From Thinopyrum elongatum (lineage: Eukaryota; Streptophyta; Magnoliopsida; Poales; Poaceae), in the NCBI GenBank assembly GCA_011799875.1, contig CM022302.1, positions 99,857,911 through 99,921,910 on the forward strand: a DNA stretch of 64,000 bases. The letters are read 5' to 3'. Each line of letters starts with the position of its first letter. The stretch's first letter is position 1. A model generated the notes under the pieces. It worked only from the letters and a program-made list of their open reading frames with translations. It had not been told where the DNA came from and ran no database searches. Position numbers and translations under genes: made by a program. Of the stretch, positions 22,091 to 34,062 are shown one piece after another.

Positions 22091-24988
22091 TGTTTTAGCT
22101 GCGCCTCACCTATCATCTTTATGAATTGGGATAAGTATATTTTTTGTCTCTTAACTCTTCCAAAAGTTTAGAAATCGCCCCTCAACTTCGAAACCATCAA
22201 AACTTAGTGCCTCAACTTTTAAAACAGGATAGGTTTAGTTCCTCGAGCGGTTTCCGTTCGACATGAACAGTGCGTCGGTGAACAGTAAATTCAAAAAAAA
22301 AACAAAAAAAATCTGAAATTTTGGGGGATCAAAGATACGTGTTGTGTGGACATTCCAGGACGTTGTGACAAAGGAAAAAGAGTAAATATATACGCCAATG
22401 AAAAGTAAATTAAAAAAAATAGCAAGCAAATTCAAAAAAATATGATTTTTTTTGGGCTGAATGTAAGCCCACGTGGGCACTGAAAGCAATGTTGATGACA
22501 AAGTCAAATTATCCTAGGCTTGGGTACTATCAACATCGTACCGTTGGAAAAGACTTTCCATATGAAAAAAAGTAAATTAAAGCCATCCATAGCTCTCAAC
22601 AGCGATTTGAGATTCTCGGCTGCTATTTCCAGCTTAGGTCAGGGAATGGGGACCAACCCCCCCCCCTCGCGATTTCGCTCGCTCGGATATGGGTCAGCCA
22701 TATCTAGAACCTTCCCCGAACCAGTTTTACTTTTTTTATGTGTTTTTTCTTTTCTTTTTTATTTTAAAATTCAAAATAAAATTTGAAATCCAGGCAAAAA
22801 AATTCAAATTTATAACATTTTTAGAACTTATATTTTTTCTGAATTCATGAACATTTTTCTAATCGATGAACCTTTTTTGAAATTTGGGAACAATTCTTGA
22901 AATTCACGAACATTTTTCTGGGTGCCCGAGATTGCCATATGGTGCGTACACTGGCCACTACTGGCAGCCACAAAAAAATGCTTGGTCGGCATTCATAATT
23001 TCATATTACATAATCATAGGGACGCAGTTAAACTGAGCTCGATCTCATGCGAGCTTGGGTGAAGAGTAAAATAAGAAAAAAACAATTCAAAAAATCTGAT
23101 TTTTTTGTAGCAAACATTGACAAAAGTTTTCTTTGCTTGCAAAGTTACATGGCAAAATGACACTTTTTTGTGTTTATTTTCATTTTTAATTTACTGTTTA
23201 TTCAAGCTCACATGAACATGAGCTCAGGAAAACACTTTCGATAATCATAAGCACTTCTTTTATCCCATGCAGTGAGTTTTTAATTACAGCCTCACAGAAA
23301 CCTCTCAATCCAGTTACGAGCAAAACTTCCTGGAGCGCTTTACCGTCTCGAGCACATGTTCATGAATTAATAAATGTACATACTATTGTACCATTGGTAT
23401 GGAAAAACACCCTATATAATCAAACTCTTTTCGTGCTTGGCTTCCCATTTTTTGTAGGTTCCTATGCTGATACAATGTTATCTCAAAACATGAGTAGAAT
23501 TCCTAAAAGAACAATTTTAAGCTCAGGCTTAGGTTTAAGAGGCATTGGGAATGTCAAAACGAGAAAGGGGTCCCTTTCAAGTATCCAATCCACCCACCCG
23601 ACCATGCTTCCTGCAGGATGTGTCCCTCACTTCATGCTACATTGCAGCACTCGTGGCCTACAGCGGCATTCCGTGCAGCTTGCTCTTGCAGTTACTTTAT
23701 AGTTATTAGAGAGTGTGACTTCAGAAGAACGGAGGACCCTGGTTATTTGTGAGCAGTGGGGTTTTTGTGTAGGAGTGGATGCTTGCTTGGTTTTATTTTC
23801 TTTTTCTTCCCCCTTCTTTTCTCGTCCCGTGCTTCTCACTTGGGTAGAAGCTTTTGTACTATACTCTTTTCTTCTATAAAGCAATGGCACACAATTTGTA
23901 TATTCTCAAGAAGAAAAATAGAGAGTGTGACTTATCACTTATGAGCTACATGTTTGGCCCTTGTTCAAGATTGCTACTTTGATATGTTTCCACGATCAAG
24001 AACAAATTTTGAAAAGATCAAGCGACCGCTATTTTTGATGTATTAGTAGGTACAACACGTAGAGGGTATCCCGAGGGAGGAAATATTAATCAAGTGAAAA
24101 CGCGTTGGGGTTCCCACTACATTGTCTTGAGAGACAGTGCACCGGCCAACACCACTCACTCGCAATGGTGATGTTTTTATATTGTTATGCTCTGATATAC
24201 TCGAACTGTTTCTTCTGGGTGAAAACTTAGATCTAGCCATGGCTGGTCAAATCCAGCGACGACGGTGCTTGAGCATCACTCCTTTCCTGAAGGCGTTGAT
24301 GTTTGTAGAACTTCATCGTCCGTGTGGTGTCATGAGATGATTGGTTTGAATATGGTCATTATTGTAGTTTGATGATTACATATCTGATCGCTTGGATTTT
24401 TCTTTACTCGCCTATGGATAGCTTTGGTTTTACATGACTTTCTACTTGTCGACAGTTTTTGTATGTGTTAGTGTTGGTTGTGTACATTATAACTATGCAG
24501 AGGCCGGATGTGTGCTCATTGTGTTTGTGTTCTCTTGATGCTTCATTTTGAGCCAATAAAATTCACCCTTTGTCTTAAACGTTACTCACTCGCGATGTCT
24601 ATAATGAGATCCATCATCTTTTGAAGCTCCATGCGAATGTCATGGAAGAAGGGTTCCTTTCAACCTAATTTTGCTGGCCTTATAGGCACCACGAGTGATT
24701 AACCATGTAATTTTACTTTTCCGTGCTGCAATGATGAACGATCATGCATTATGATTATCCATTCATCAGACATTATTGTTATCCATGTTAGGGTTATTTG
24801 TAATTCATTATTTTCAGGGTTGCAAAGGGTGCGTCTTTGTGCGTCTTCGGAATTGTAAGCCCTTCAAGGACTTTAATATAGATATCCGAAATGAGTGATC
24901 CATATGAGTATGTAGTCACTGCATCTATTAGCTGCATGGTATTATTTGTACTGCCAATGATATTTAGTATCGAAACATAATTTCACTA
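22091..24988. other. Intergenic, unassigned; low-complexity and old repeat debris
   Basis: No gene recognised. 22270-22460 and 22730-23200 are A/T-rich, with repeated 'aaattc...gaacattttt' phrases of a kind common in decayed Triticeae repeats. 22650-22670 is a C-run (cccccccccc) next to a GC-rich patch. 23720-23930 (T-rich, then 'ataaagcaatggcacac') and 24480-24570 ('ttttgagccaataaaatt') look like 3' ends of old LINE-type or other polyadenylated copies, but I cannot prove it. Confidence 0.35.
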
Positions 24989-27250
24989 ATACCAGGAGGG
25001 TATGTCACATCATAATCGATGTCGGGTCTCTGCGTGAACCCTTTTGCTACAAGCCTCACTTTCTCACAACATCATTGACTTTGTCTATGAATGAGAAGTT
25101 TTTAGTATTCCATATGGAAGATACTTATGAGGAGTAGGTATTTACTGTGGTAAATACCACTCATTTGTTGAGCGAGTGCTATTCTTCATTACTTGCTTCC
25201 TTTTATGTGAACCAACATGAGTGCAATAGGCACTCTACCATGGATTGTGGTTCAGGGCCCAAAAGGTTTTAGCAATTCTGAGAAGAAATATATGTCGACA
25301 AATGTAGTCTTTATTTCATATGTTTTTGGAGGAATCGATGAAATTTGTGAAAATGTATTTATTCCTTTTAACTCCTTGTGATTTTCTACAACAATGGAGT
25401 CAAGGTGTTTCGATGTCCCGACACCAAAACACTTGTGCACATTTATGCCTGGCTTTAGATGATGAGCATCCTATGAGGTGTCTTTCAATTTGATGTTAAA
25501 TTACATTTACTGGTTGAGGATCTAATTTCCTCGGTGTCCGCGGAAGCATATGAGAAGTTATATCTCGTGTGGTCAGATTTTCTCTCATTTGGGGAGAAGA
25601 GCGGTTTATCAGGTACCTTCACTCTTTCTGACACTTTACTGCAGGGATATAGAATTTGGTGACATCTTGTCATCAATAAATGTATGTGGCAGATTTGCAA
25701 TGTGTTGCAAACATATGATTGTCTAAACTTCTAGTTCAGATTCTTTGAGTACGTGGATATAAGGATTGGATGTCAATAACATTTCTAATTTATTTCTCAG
25801 CATTCTTTATGGTACTTATATATCTCCCCCTAATGCCGGAAAATATCCTTATTGCTGATGCAATCAGCATACGGGCTATGAATAATTTTGATTGACAAAT
25901 AAATTGTTATTCCTCACATAGATCCCTAATTTTCTGTGAGGGCCATTGATGTATGCTGGAGTGGTGATATCGGTATGTAATCGAATTATCGCAGATGGGA
26001 AATACTTTGTTCATTTTCACGTAGTTACTACAAGGGGAAAGTAGTATGATATGCAGTTGGTATGATTTACATCATACTTACGGTGTGTAAGGCCGAGGCT
26101 TGTAAATTTACCATTTTTTAAAAGTGGTCATGTAATTCATTTGACTATCTTTGATAAGAAATTTAGCTAAACCATTATGGGTATGTACATAAAGTACTGA
26201 ATACAAAAAAATAATGCTCATTGAATGAGTTCAACAATATTGTTCATTCGAATGGGTTTATAGATCTTGTTTTCAGGAGAGTTTGCTCTTACTTTGATAA
26301 GTTGAGCAATTTTTTAGTAAGATCATGCATGGTAGTGTTTCATAAGAGACACACTTGAAATCATTTTTATAAATGTTCCTATGAGTACCATGAAGTATCT
26401 AAATAATCTCACATAATGGTTAACTAATCCACATATTTATTCTGAATGTATTCAAGGAAGATTGAGTGGCTCATTTAGAATTTTATAAGTTGAGAGTTCC
26501 TTAAAACAGATTTCCCCTATGGCACATAAAGTGCACATATAATCTGATGATATGGAGAATTTGTAACTTGTTAAGTTGTGACCAACAAAATTGTTAATAG
26601 TTTTCTAATCATCCCCAAACCAGGATGGATAAGTCTATCAAGATAGATATTTAATTTATTAATATTTAGAAAATTATTGTATATGCAACAATACTGAGTA
26701 TGAATTGAACCATACACTAAAATTTATTAAATATTCTATCCAAGGGATAGAATATTGGACATCGTACTACATGTAGTAGTACAAGTATATGCTAATGATA
26801 TTTTGGGATAATTAGGAGATTACCTGATGTCTCCGATATTATTGAGTTCAAATGAGTTCATTCTCCTTTTTCTGCACTAGATTTTGGTCCTCTTTCTAAT
26901 AAAGATTCTGAGAACAATCCTTTACCAGAATATTTCTGGTTGTTATTTGCAAATTTTCAAATTTATCAGATTGAACTTATTGGACTTTTTAATAAATTTG
27001 TGGTGTGGTTTGACCATATGTTTGAGGGTTTGGTAATCATTGGTACGATATTTAGATAACCACATATTTGACAAACTCGAGAGTTGCCTTTGTGATCATT
27101 TGAAAATGGCCGATTCCTATTAAGAGGTAATGCTGTCTTTGGTTGTCTATTGTCCTCCACTTTACTTCGTATTCCTCATGGTGCTATTTTGTGGCCACCA
27201 ATTTGCATAGTATTCTCGGTACTAGCAAGAATTTCAAATAATGGTATAGC
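24989..27250 (-). pseudogene. Old, heavily decayed copia gag-pol remnant
   Basis: No open frame survives, but translated pieces on the minus strand fall in copia order from right to left. These are a gag/zinc-knuckle-like piece near 27130-26960 (QICG... then TPKHLV-like), a pre-integrase piece (DRLIHPGLGMIRKLL) near 26650-26600, and integrase core pieces near 26430-26230 (RLFRYFMVLIG, then AQLIKVRANSPENKIYKPIRMNN). A reverse transcriptase start follows at about 25070-24990 (ARLVAKGFTQ-like, then IDYDVTYPP). Stops and shifts occur every few dozen codons. This is clearly much older than the other copia elements here. Its LTRs are not recognisable. Confidence 0.72.
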
Positions 27251-27520
27251 ACCCGTTGGGTGAATCTGATGATTTTAAGAAATTCCATGGTTCTTCATCA
27301 TAAAAATGGTAGTACCATCTTAAGAGGATGTAAAGTGCATGAACGGCTTATCAACTGGATCTATATATAGGAATATATTTGATCATGAGATCTCAACTAG
27401 AAGTTGATTAAGTGACAAAATTGTGAGATGTGATAGACTCGAGGTCTTGAAAACGAATGGGTCATCATTCACGATGTGCTCATGGCATCATGTTTATCTT
27501 AAGGGAAATATTCAGGGTGA
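27251..27520. other. Spacer between the old copia remnant and the CACTA end
   Basis: Mostly A/T-rich. It may still be part of the decayed copia gag, but no motif supports that. Nothing else seen. Confidence 0.3.
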
Positions 27521-27812
27521 CACTACTGGGAAAGGGCTTATAGGAGATCGCAAATTAGTGGCGTGCACGGCGGGGCACCCGCCACAGCTACTTTGGAAAG
27601 TTAGCTGCGGCGGGTTCCACGGTGCGCCCGCCACAAGTTGTGCAGAAGTAGTGGCGGGTGCTTTTTGATGCCCGCCACACATGCGGTCCCTTCATATGTT
27701 TTTTTGTATAACTCACCTGTGGCGAGCAAGCATCAGCACCCGCCACAGGTACATGCTTTTGCTGTGGCGGGCTTGCTCTACTGACCGCCACAAGTTGACC
27801 TTCCACGGCGCC
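27521..27812. mobile_element. Left end of an outer CACTA transposon
   Basis: Starts CACTACTGGGAAAGGGC, a CACTA-type terminal inverted repeat, followed by many short motifs with cccgccac / gtggcggg in both orientations, the subterminal pattern of this superfamily. At 27813 it is interrupted by the inner CACTA element. Sequence with the same gtggcggg motif continues right of that element at 55618-55630. The opposite terminal repeat is not in the window. Confidence 0.75.
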
Positions 27813-27815
27813 ACT

Positions 27816-28090
27816 CACTACAAGAAATATGTCAACTTGTGACCTTCTGTCAGTGAACCTGGAAGAAATGGTTGTAAATCTACGATCACTTGAGACCAAT
27901 TAGTCATAAGCTATTCGGGGGCTCCAAACCCTAAACCATAACGACCATTTTGGTCAAAAAGGTCGTAATTTCCTTACACTAAATGGTCGTAAAGCAGATA
28001 GCACTGGTCCGCTGCCTTATTTCTAGCTGATCATGACCAATATAGATGGTCATAGCCTTGTAAATTGTGGTGCATTGCTATGACTAGGCG
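27816..28090. repeat. Left terminal and subterminal repeats of the inner CACTA
   Basis: After the terminal repeat there are short motifs such as gaccattttggtca, ggtcgtaa and gaccaat in direct and inverted orientation. In CACTA elements such motifs are the binding sites of the element-encoded transposition proteins. Confidence 0.75.
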
Positions 28091-28147
28091 CGACCTCATC
28101 AGTTTTGCTTATGTGTCATGTCCATGTGTCAATTTTTGCCCTAGGTT

Positions 28148-29700
28148 GTGAAGCAGCCTACATTTGTGTCATTCCTAAAATTCCCAAAATATTCTCATAA
28201 ATTCTTTGGATCACATCTTCCTCAAATATGTCAAAAACCTTCCTTACCTAGTTTAAAAATAATTCAAGAATATTCATTTTCCTATTCTGTTCAGAATAGC
28301 TGTTTGTGAAGGAAGTGCTATTTATATTTTCTTCATTGCCCTCAAAATTTTTGGGCACTCTTTACTATCCAAATCATTGCCTCATGAGAAAATTCAGCTC
28401 CATTTTCCTAGTAAATCTTCCTCAGCAAAATTCCAAAGTTTTTGTTCAGCTAGAAGCTTTGTGAAGGATGTACTATCTAGGCATATCCTAGTAAGTTGAA
28501 TTTTTTGCACATCTTCTATATGCCCAAATCATAGCTCTCCACAAAAGTTTAGCCCAATATAACAATCCATGTGAGCTCACCATCCAATATTTGTTTCTGG
28601 TAATATTTTCAGTTTGTAAAGCAACTATATTTTATATTGCTTTATAATTGCTAAAAATTTACCAGGACATGACTCTGCCCATAGAACCTCCCTCCACCAA
28701 ATTTTAGCTCATTTGGTTTAGCCAATTTCCCTCAATATATTTCCCAATTTTCTGGTCAGTGGAGAGCATTATGAAGGAACTACCAAATTTATTTATCGAA
28801 ATGATATGAAATTTCTACAGTGCCTTCATATGCTCAAATTAGAATCCTTCTCCAAATTGCACCTGAATCCAATCACCTATGTGAGCCCAGCATCAATTTC
28901 TATTTTCTGGACAGATTGGCACATTGCAAAGCAAGTGCTATCTAGACCCCTCCTATTGCCCTCAAACTTTTTTGGCACTCTTACGTATCCAAATCATTGC
29001 CACATGCCAATATTCAGCTCCATTTTTCTTGTAAATATTTCTCAGCAAATTTCCAAAGTTTCTATCAAGAGAGAAGCTTTGTGAAGGAAGTACTAGCTAG
29101 GACTATCCAAATGATCTGAGATTTTTCCAAATCTTCCATATGCTCAAATAATCGCTCTCCACAAAATTTGAGCTCTATCCAGCAATCCATGTGAGCTCAT
29201 CATCCAATCTTTTATTCTATTCATATTTTTAGTTTGTGAAGCAACTATATTTTATATTAGTTAATTATTGCTGAAACTTTACCAGGGCATGTTTCTACCT
29301 ATATAACTTCCCTCCACAAAATTTGAGCTCATTTAATTTATCCAATTTCTCTCGATAATTTTCCCAAGTTTGTGTCCAGAGAAGAGCATTGTGAAGGAAG
29401 TACCACTTTGGCATGTCCAAATGGTATTTAATTTTTACAGTACTTTGCTATGCCTAAATGACCATCCTCCACCAAATTTCAGCTCAATCCATTCATTCAT
29501 TTGAGCCCAGCTTCAACATCCATATTTCTGTCCAGTGTGGTACTTTGCAAAGCAAGTGCCACCTAGGCTCCTCCATTTGAGCTGCAAATTTGCCAAGACA
29601 GTCTCCTTTGTAGATGATCATCCTCTGCCAAAACTCAGGCCCATTGGCCATGTGCATTTCCCCCACCGTTAATCAAACACTTGGCTGCTAATTCATATTT
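28148..29700. repeat. ~155-bp tandem array with a 4-unit higher-order period (~620 bp)
   Basis: The anchor phrase 'gtgaagga(a)gtrcta' and variants recurs at about 28148, 28306, 28461, 28616, 28771, 28924, 29081, 29236, 29391 and 29545, spacings of 153-158 bp. Neighbouring units are diverged, but every fourth is clearly closer: 28616 with 29236 (both aagcaactatattttatatt) and 28924 with 29545 (both ttgcaaagcaagtgc). No coding potential. Confidence 0.85.
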
Positions 29701-29927
29701 GAGGCTAGTTCAGTCTCCTCGTGAGATTCTTCTATTCTATTATTCTTCCTAACACCTATCCGGGGGAGTGACCAACCCACCAGACATGCCTAGGCCGCCC
29801 AGAACGCATGGCAACACCACGATCACGCGGTGACCACGCGGCTGGCATGCTGGTTTGCGCGCTCTGGAGTTGGGGACATCGGATTCCATCCAAACCTCGA
29901 CGTATCGCCACCACACCATGTATATAT

Positions 29928-32187
29928 GATTAAATAGATTCTTTTGTACCTAAAACTGATTTTTGAAAAAAATAAAGAGCAAACTATGAGGCAGCTGCAG
30001 TTCTAATTTGTCCCGGTTCCTACTAAATTGGCAGAAATTTGTCTTTTTCACGAGAGGTGGATCAAAGCTTTTGACACCCAAACATTTTGTCAGTTGTACA
30101 TTAAATATTGTCTAATATTTTATAGAATTGATTCGGTACAATTTTGCAACAAATATATCGTAGGTCCTTCACAAAAAAAACTTATTTTGGGCACTCGAAA
30201 AATGAAAAATGAATTTTTCATGCAAAAAAATATGAAAACTTCCTTAGGAAACATTGTTTTCCATTCCAAGATGCACCCTTGTGCACAATATTAGATCATC
30301 TGAACAAACTATGCCCTGAATCTGGCCACAAGATTGATCATTTGGCTTGAAATCCATGAATCTTCACACATGATAGCTTATTTCTGAGAACACTTTTTAA
30401 AATAATTACCGTATTACAAGTTTATTATTTTTCCTGGTAACTTGGTCACATATAATGATACAATGCGAAGGTTTTCTAATTTTTTGATTTTTTTTTGAAT
30501 TTCTCATGCCCATTTCAAAATGCGGTCAAAACGGTGGGCATGACCGTTCCTAGCTAGTGGTTGAATCTTAGAAAACTTTTGGTGTTTCTCTGATTAAATA
30601 GATACTTTTGTACCTAAAAATGTTTTTTGGGGAAAATCATGAGCAAACTATGAGGCAGCTGTAGTTCAAACTTGACACGCTACCAACTAAATATGCGGAA
30701 ATTTGTCTTTTTCACGAGAGGTGGATCAAAACTTCTAACACCGAACCATTCGGTCAATTGTGCATTAAATATTGCCTGCTATTTTAGAAAATTGATTTGG
30801 TCCAATTTTGCAACAAATATATGGTAGGTTCTTCACAAAAAAGCTCATTTTGGGCACTCGAAAAATGGAAAATGATTTTTTCGTGCAAAGAAAATGAAAA
30901 CTTCCTTAGGCAACATTGTTTGCCACTCCAAGATGCACCTTGTGCACAATCTTAGATCATTTGAACAAACTATGCCATGAATGTGGCCATAATATTGATC
31001 ATTTGGCTTGAAAGCCATGAATCTTCACACATCATTTCTGAGAACACTTTTTTAACATAATTGCCGTATTACAAGTTTATTATTTTTCCTGGTAACTTGA
31101 TTACATATAATAACACAATGCGAAGGTTTTCCAATTTTTTGATTTTTTTGAATTTTTCATGCCCATTTCAAAATGCGGTCAAAACGGCGAGCATGACCGT
31201 TCCTAGCCAGTGATTGAATCTTGGAATACTTTTGGTGTTTCTCTGATTAAATAGATACTTTTGTACCTAAAAATTTTTTTTTGGAAAAAATAAAAAGCAA
31301 ACTATGAGGCAGCTGTAGTTCAAACTTAACCCACTTCGTTCAGAATCGGTGGAAATTTGTCTTTTTCACGAGAGGTGTCTCAAAGCTTTTGACACCCAAC
31401 CATTTGGTCAATTGTACATTAAATATTGCCTAATATTTTACAAAATTTATTTGGTCTAATTTTGCAACAAATATATGGTAGGTTCTTCACAAAAAAGCTC
31501 ATTTTGGGCACTCGAAAAATGGAAAATGAATTTTTCGTGCAAAGAAAATGAAAACTTCCTTAGGAAACATTGTTTTCCATTCGAAGTTGCACCCTTGGGC
31601 AAAATATGATATCATTTAAATAAACTATGCCATGAATGTTGCCATAACAGTGGCCATTTGATTTGAAAGCCATGGATCTTCATACATGATAACTCGTTTC
31701 TTAGAACACTTTTTTTAAGACATTTGCCGTAGTCCATGTTTGTTATTTTTCCTGGATGCTAGGTGACATTAATTGACACAATGCGAAGGTTTTCAATTTT
31801 TTTTTGAATTTCTTATGCTCGTTTCAAAACACGGTAAAAACGGCGGGCATGACCGTTCATAGCTAGGGGTTGAATATTGCAATTTTTTTTGGAGTATCTC
31901 TGATTAAATAGATACTTATATACCTAGAAATAATGTTTGGAAAAAATAAAACGCAAACTATAAGGCATCTGTAGTTCAAATTTGTCCCGCTTCCTTCTGA
32001 ATCGGCGAAAATTTGTCTTTTTCACGAGAGGTGGATCTAAAGCTTTTGACACCCAACCATTTGGTCAATTGCACATTAAATATGGCCTAATATTTTAGAA
32101 AATTGATTTGGTTCAATTTTGCAACAAATATTTTGTAGGTTGTTCACAAAATACTCATTTTGGGCACTCGAAAAATGGAAAATGATT
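29928..32187. repeat. Tandem array of a ~657-bp unit, about 3.4 copies
   Basis: Units start with gattaaatagat at 29928, 30592, 31245 and 31902 (periods 664, 653, 657). The last is cut near 32187, where the sequence leaves the repeat after 'aaaatggaaaatgatt'. Each unit shares long blocks such as 'ctttttcacgagaggtg', 'ttttgggcactcgaaaaatg' and 'gcatgaccgttc'. No coding potential. Confidence 0.9.
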
Positions 32188-32897
32188 GTCCAAGACAGCA
32201 AGGAGTGATAGCGTGCCATGCCTCGGCTTGACCGACACACGGGTGCGGCCCTCCCGCACCGTTGCTCGCGAGTCACCCCATGCACCCGTTGCCATTGCGC
32301 AAAACTGCCACGCCCATCATCACTCCCGCCTATATCCTTCACGTCGTCCTTCGTGGCCGCGACTCACCCCAGCACAGAATTTTCGGTTCGATTTCACCCG
32401 CACCGAGCCCTGATATTTTCTGCCCGCTCTTGCCTGCGAAAAGAGAGTCAAAGAGAATTAGATTGAATCAAAAAGAAGAGAAAAAATTGAGAGAGAAAGG
32501 AGTGTTGGACGAGGGGAGAGTTTTGGACCGTTGGATTTCAAAGGAGTGGATGGCCAGGATTTGATCTTCGGGATGGATCCGTGGACTCGCATGCCATTGG
32601 CTGGCTGCCTTTCCATCTCCTAGACCAAAGAAAATATAATCCATCTCTCTCACACAAAAAGGAAACCCAAACCCTAGCTCCCATCTGCCCTCACCTTGGC
32701 ATTTTTCCTTCTACACCCCCGCATCCCTTTCTTTCTTTCTTTCCCGCACGATCTCCTCTCTCCCCAATGCACCAGAAACCCGTAGCTACCGATCGATCCC
32801 ACCTGATTCAGATCTTGCCCGTCGCCGCATGTCCTACCCGCCGCCGCTCCCCCCCAGCCCTCGCGCCTCCTCCCTTCTTCTCGTGATTCGTGGATCG
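32188..32897 (+). other. GC-rich upstream region of the captured gene fragment
   Basis: Composition changes sharply at 32190 from A/T-rich array to GC-rich, pyrimidine-rich sequence (aaaccctagc, runs of ctttctttcttt near 32730). It resembles a plant promoter and 5' UTR. Probably taken up with the gene fragment at 32898, though I cannot prove the two are joined in the source gene. Confidence 0.45.
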
Positions 32898-33027
32898 ATG
32901 GCAGCATTCATGGAGGAGGAGAGGGCGGTGGACGACGCGCTAGGCTACCCAAGGCCTACGCCAAGCTCTGCCGCGCCAGCACCGGCGAGGGCGCGCTCGG
33001 CCTACCCTACGCCCACGGCCCGCCCGG

Positions 33028-33510
33028 TGTCGGTGTCAAAACCGGCGGATCTCGGGTAGGGGGTCCCGAACTGTGCGTCTAAGGTCGGTGGTAACAGGAG
33101 ACGGGGGACACGATGTTTACCCAGGTTCGGGCCCTCTCTATGGAGGTAATACCCTACGTCCTGCTTGATTGATCTTGATGAATATGAGTATTACAAGAGT
33201 TGATCTACCACGAGATCGTAATGGCCTAAACCCTAGAAGTCTAGCCTGTCTGATTATGATTGTGATTATCCTTGTCTCTACGGACTAAACCCTCCGGTTT
33301 ATATAGACACCGGAGGGGGCTAGGGTTGTACAAAGTCGGTTACAGAGAAAGGAATCTTCATATCTGGACGCCAAGCTTGCCGTCCACGCCAAGGAGAGTC
33401 CCATCCGGACACGGGAGAGAGTCTTCTATCTTGTATTTTCATGGCCCATCAGTCCGGCCCACATTGCGTAGCCCGGACGCTCGAGGACCCCTTAATCCAG
33501 GACTCCCTGA
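33028..33510 (-). repeat. 3' LTR of the gypsy element
   Basis: It pairs with 41815-42296. On the plus strand it begins tgtcggtgtcaaaacc and ends ctccctga, where the other copy ends ctccctca. Next to it, read on the minus strand, a CAGGGGCTAC stretch (33511-33520) is in the position of the polypurine tract. Confidence 0.9.
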
Positions 33511-33950
33511 GTAGCCCCTGAACCAGGCTTCAATGACGATGTGTCCGGCGCGCAGATTGTCTTCGGCATTGCAAGGCGGGTTCCTCCTCCGAATACTCCA
33601 AAACAGACTTCGAGTGCAGAAAACGTGTCCGGCTCTGCAAAACAAGTACCACACACAGCCGCAGAGAGTATAATATTTCACGAGTCCAATCTGCTGACAA
33701 CTTTCTGTAACGCGACACCACGTTCCTGCACGGTCATTACTCCGAACCGTTTTTTTTCTTTAGCCTCCCGCTCCATGTTTCGAGAAGCGGTTTTATTGGC
33801 ACGTCTTGTCGAAGCTGAGATCGTGTCCCCTTTATTACGGGATTCTTATCAATACGGGCATGGGTAACCCAACTGTCCCGTTGGTATGATTCCTTGGGAA
33901 TAGGCAGGTTTTGAGGCCTAGGAGGAGGCGTTTTTTATATTCATCGCCTT

Positions 33951-33956
33951 TATAAA
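33951..33956 (+). promoter_or_regulatory. TATA box of the antisense gene
   Basis: TATAAA lies about 107 bp before the ATG at 34063, with a pyrimidine-rich likely start region (tctttctcctccacgcc) 20-40 bp downstream. It sits inside the gypsy body, outside the LTR, so the antisense gene seems to have its own promoter. Confidence 0.5.
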
Positions 33957-34062
33957 GGGGCACAGACCCATCTTTCTCCTCCACGCCTTCCCCTTCCTAA
34001 TCTTTTCCAACCTCGAGTTTTAGCACCCAAGGTTCAATTTATTGGTTTCGAGCCTCCTAGCC

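Noticed and set aside
22270..22460. A MITE with terminal inverted repeats
   Set aside because: The left part looks like a familiar repeat start, but I could not find the inverted partner or a TSD.
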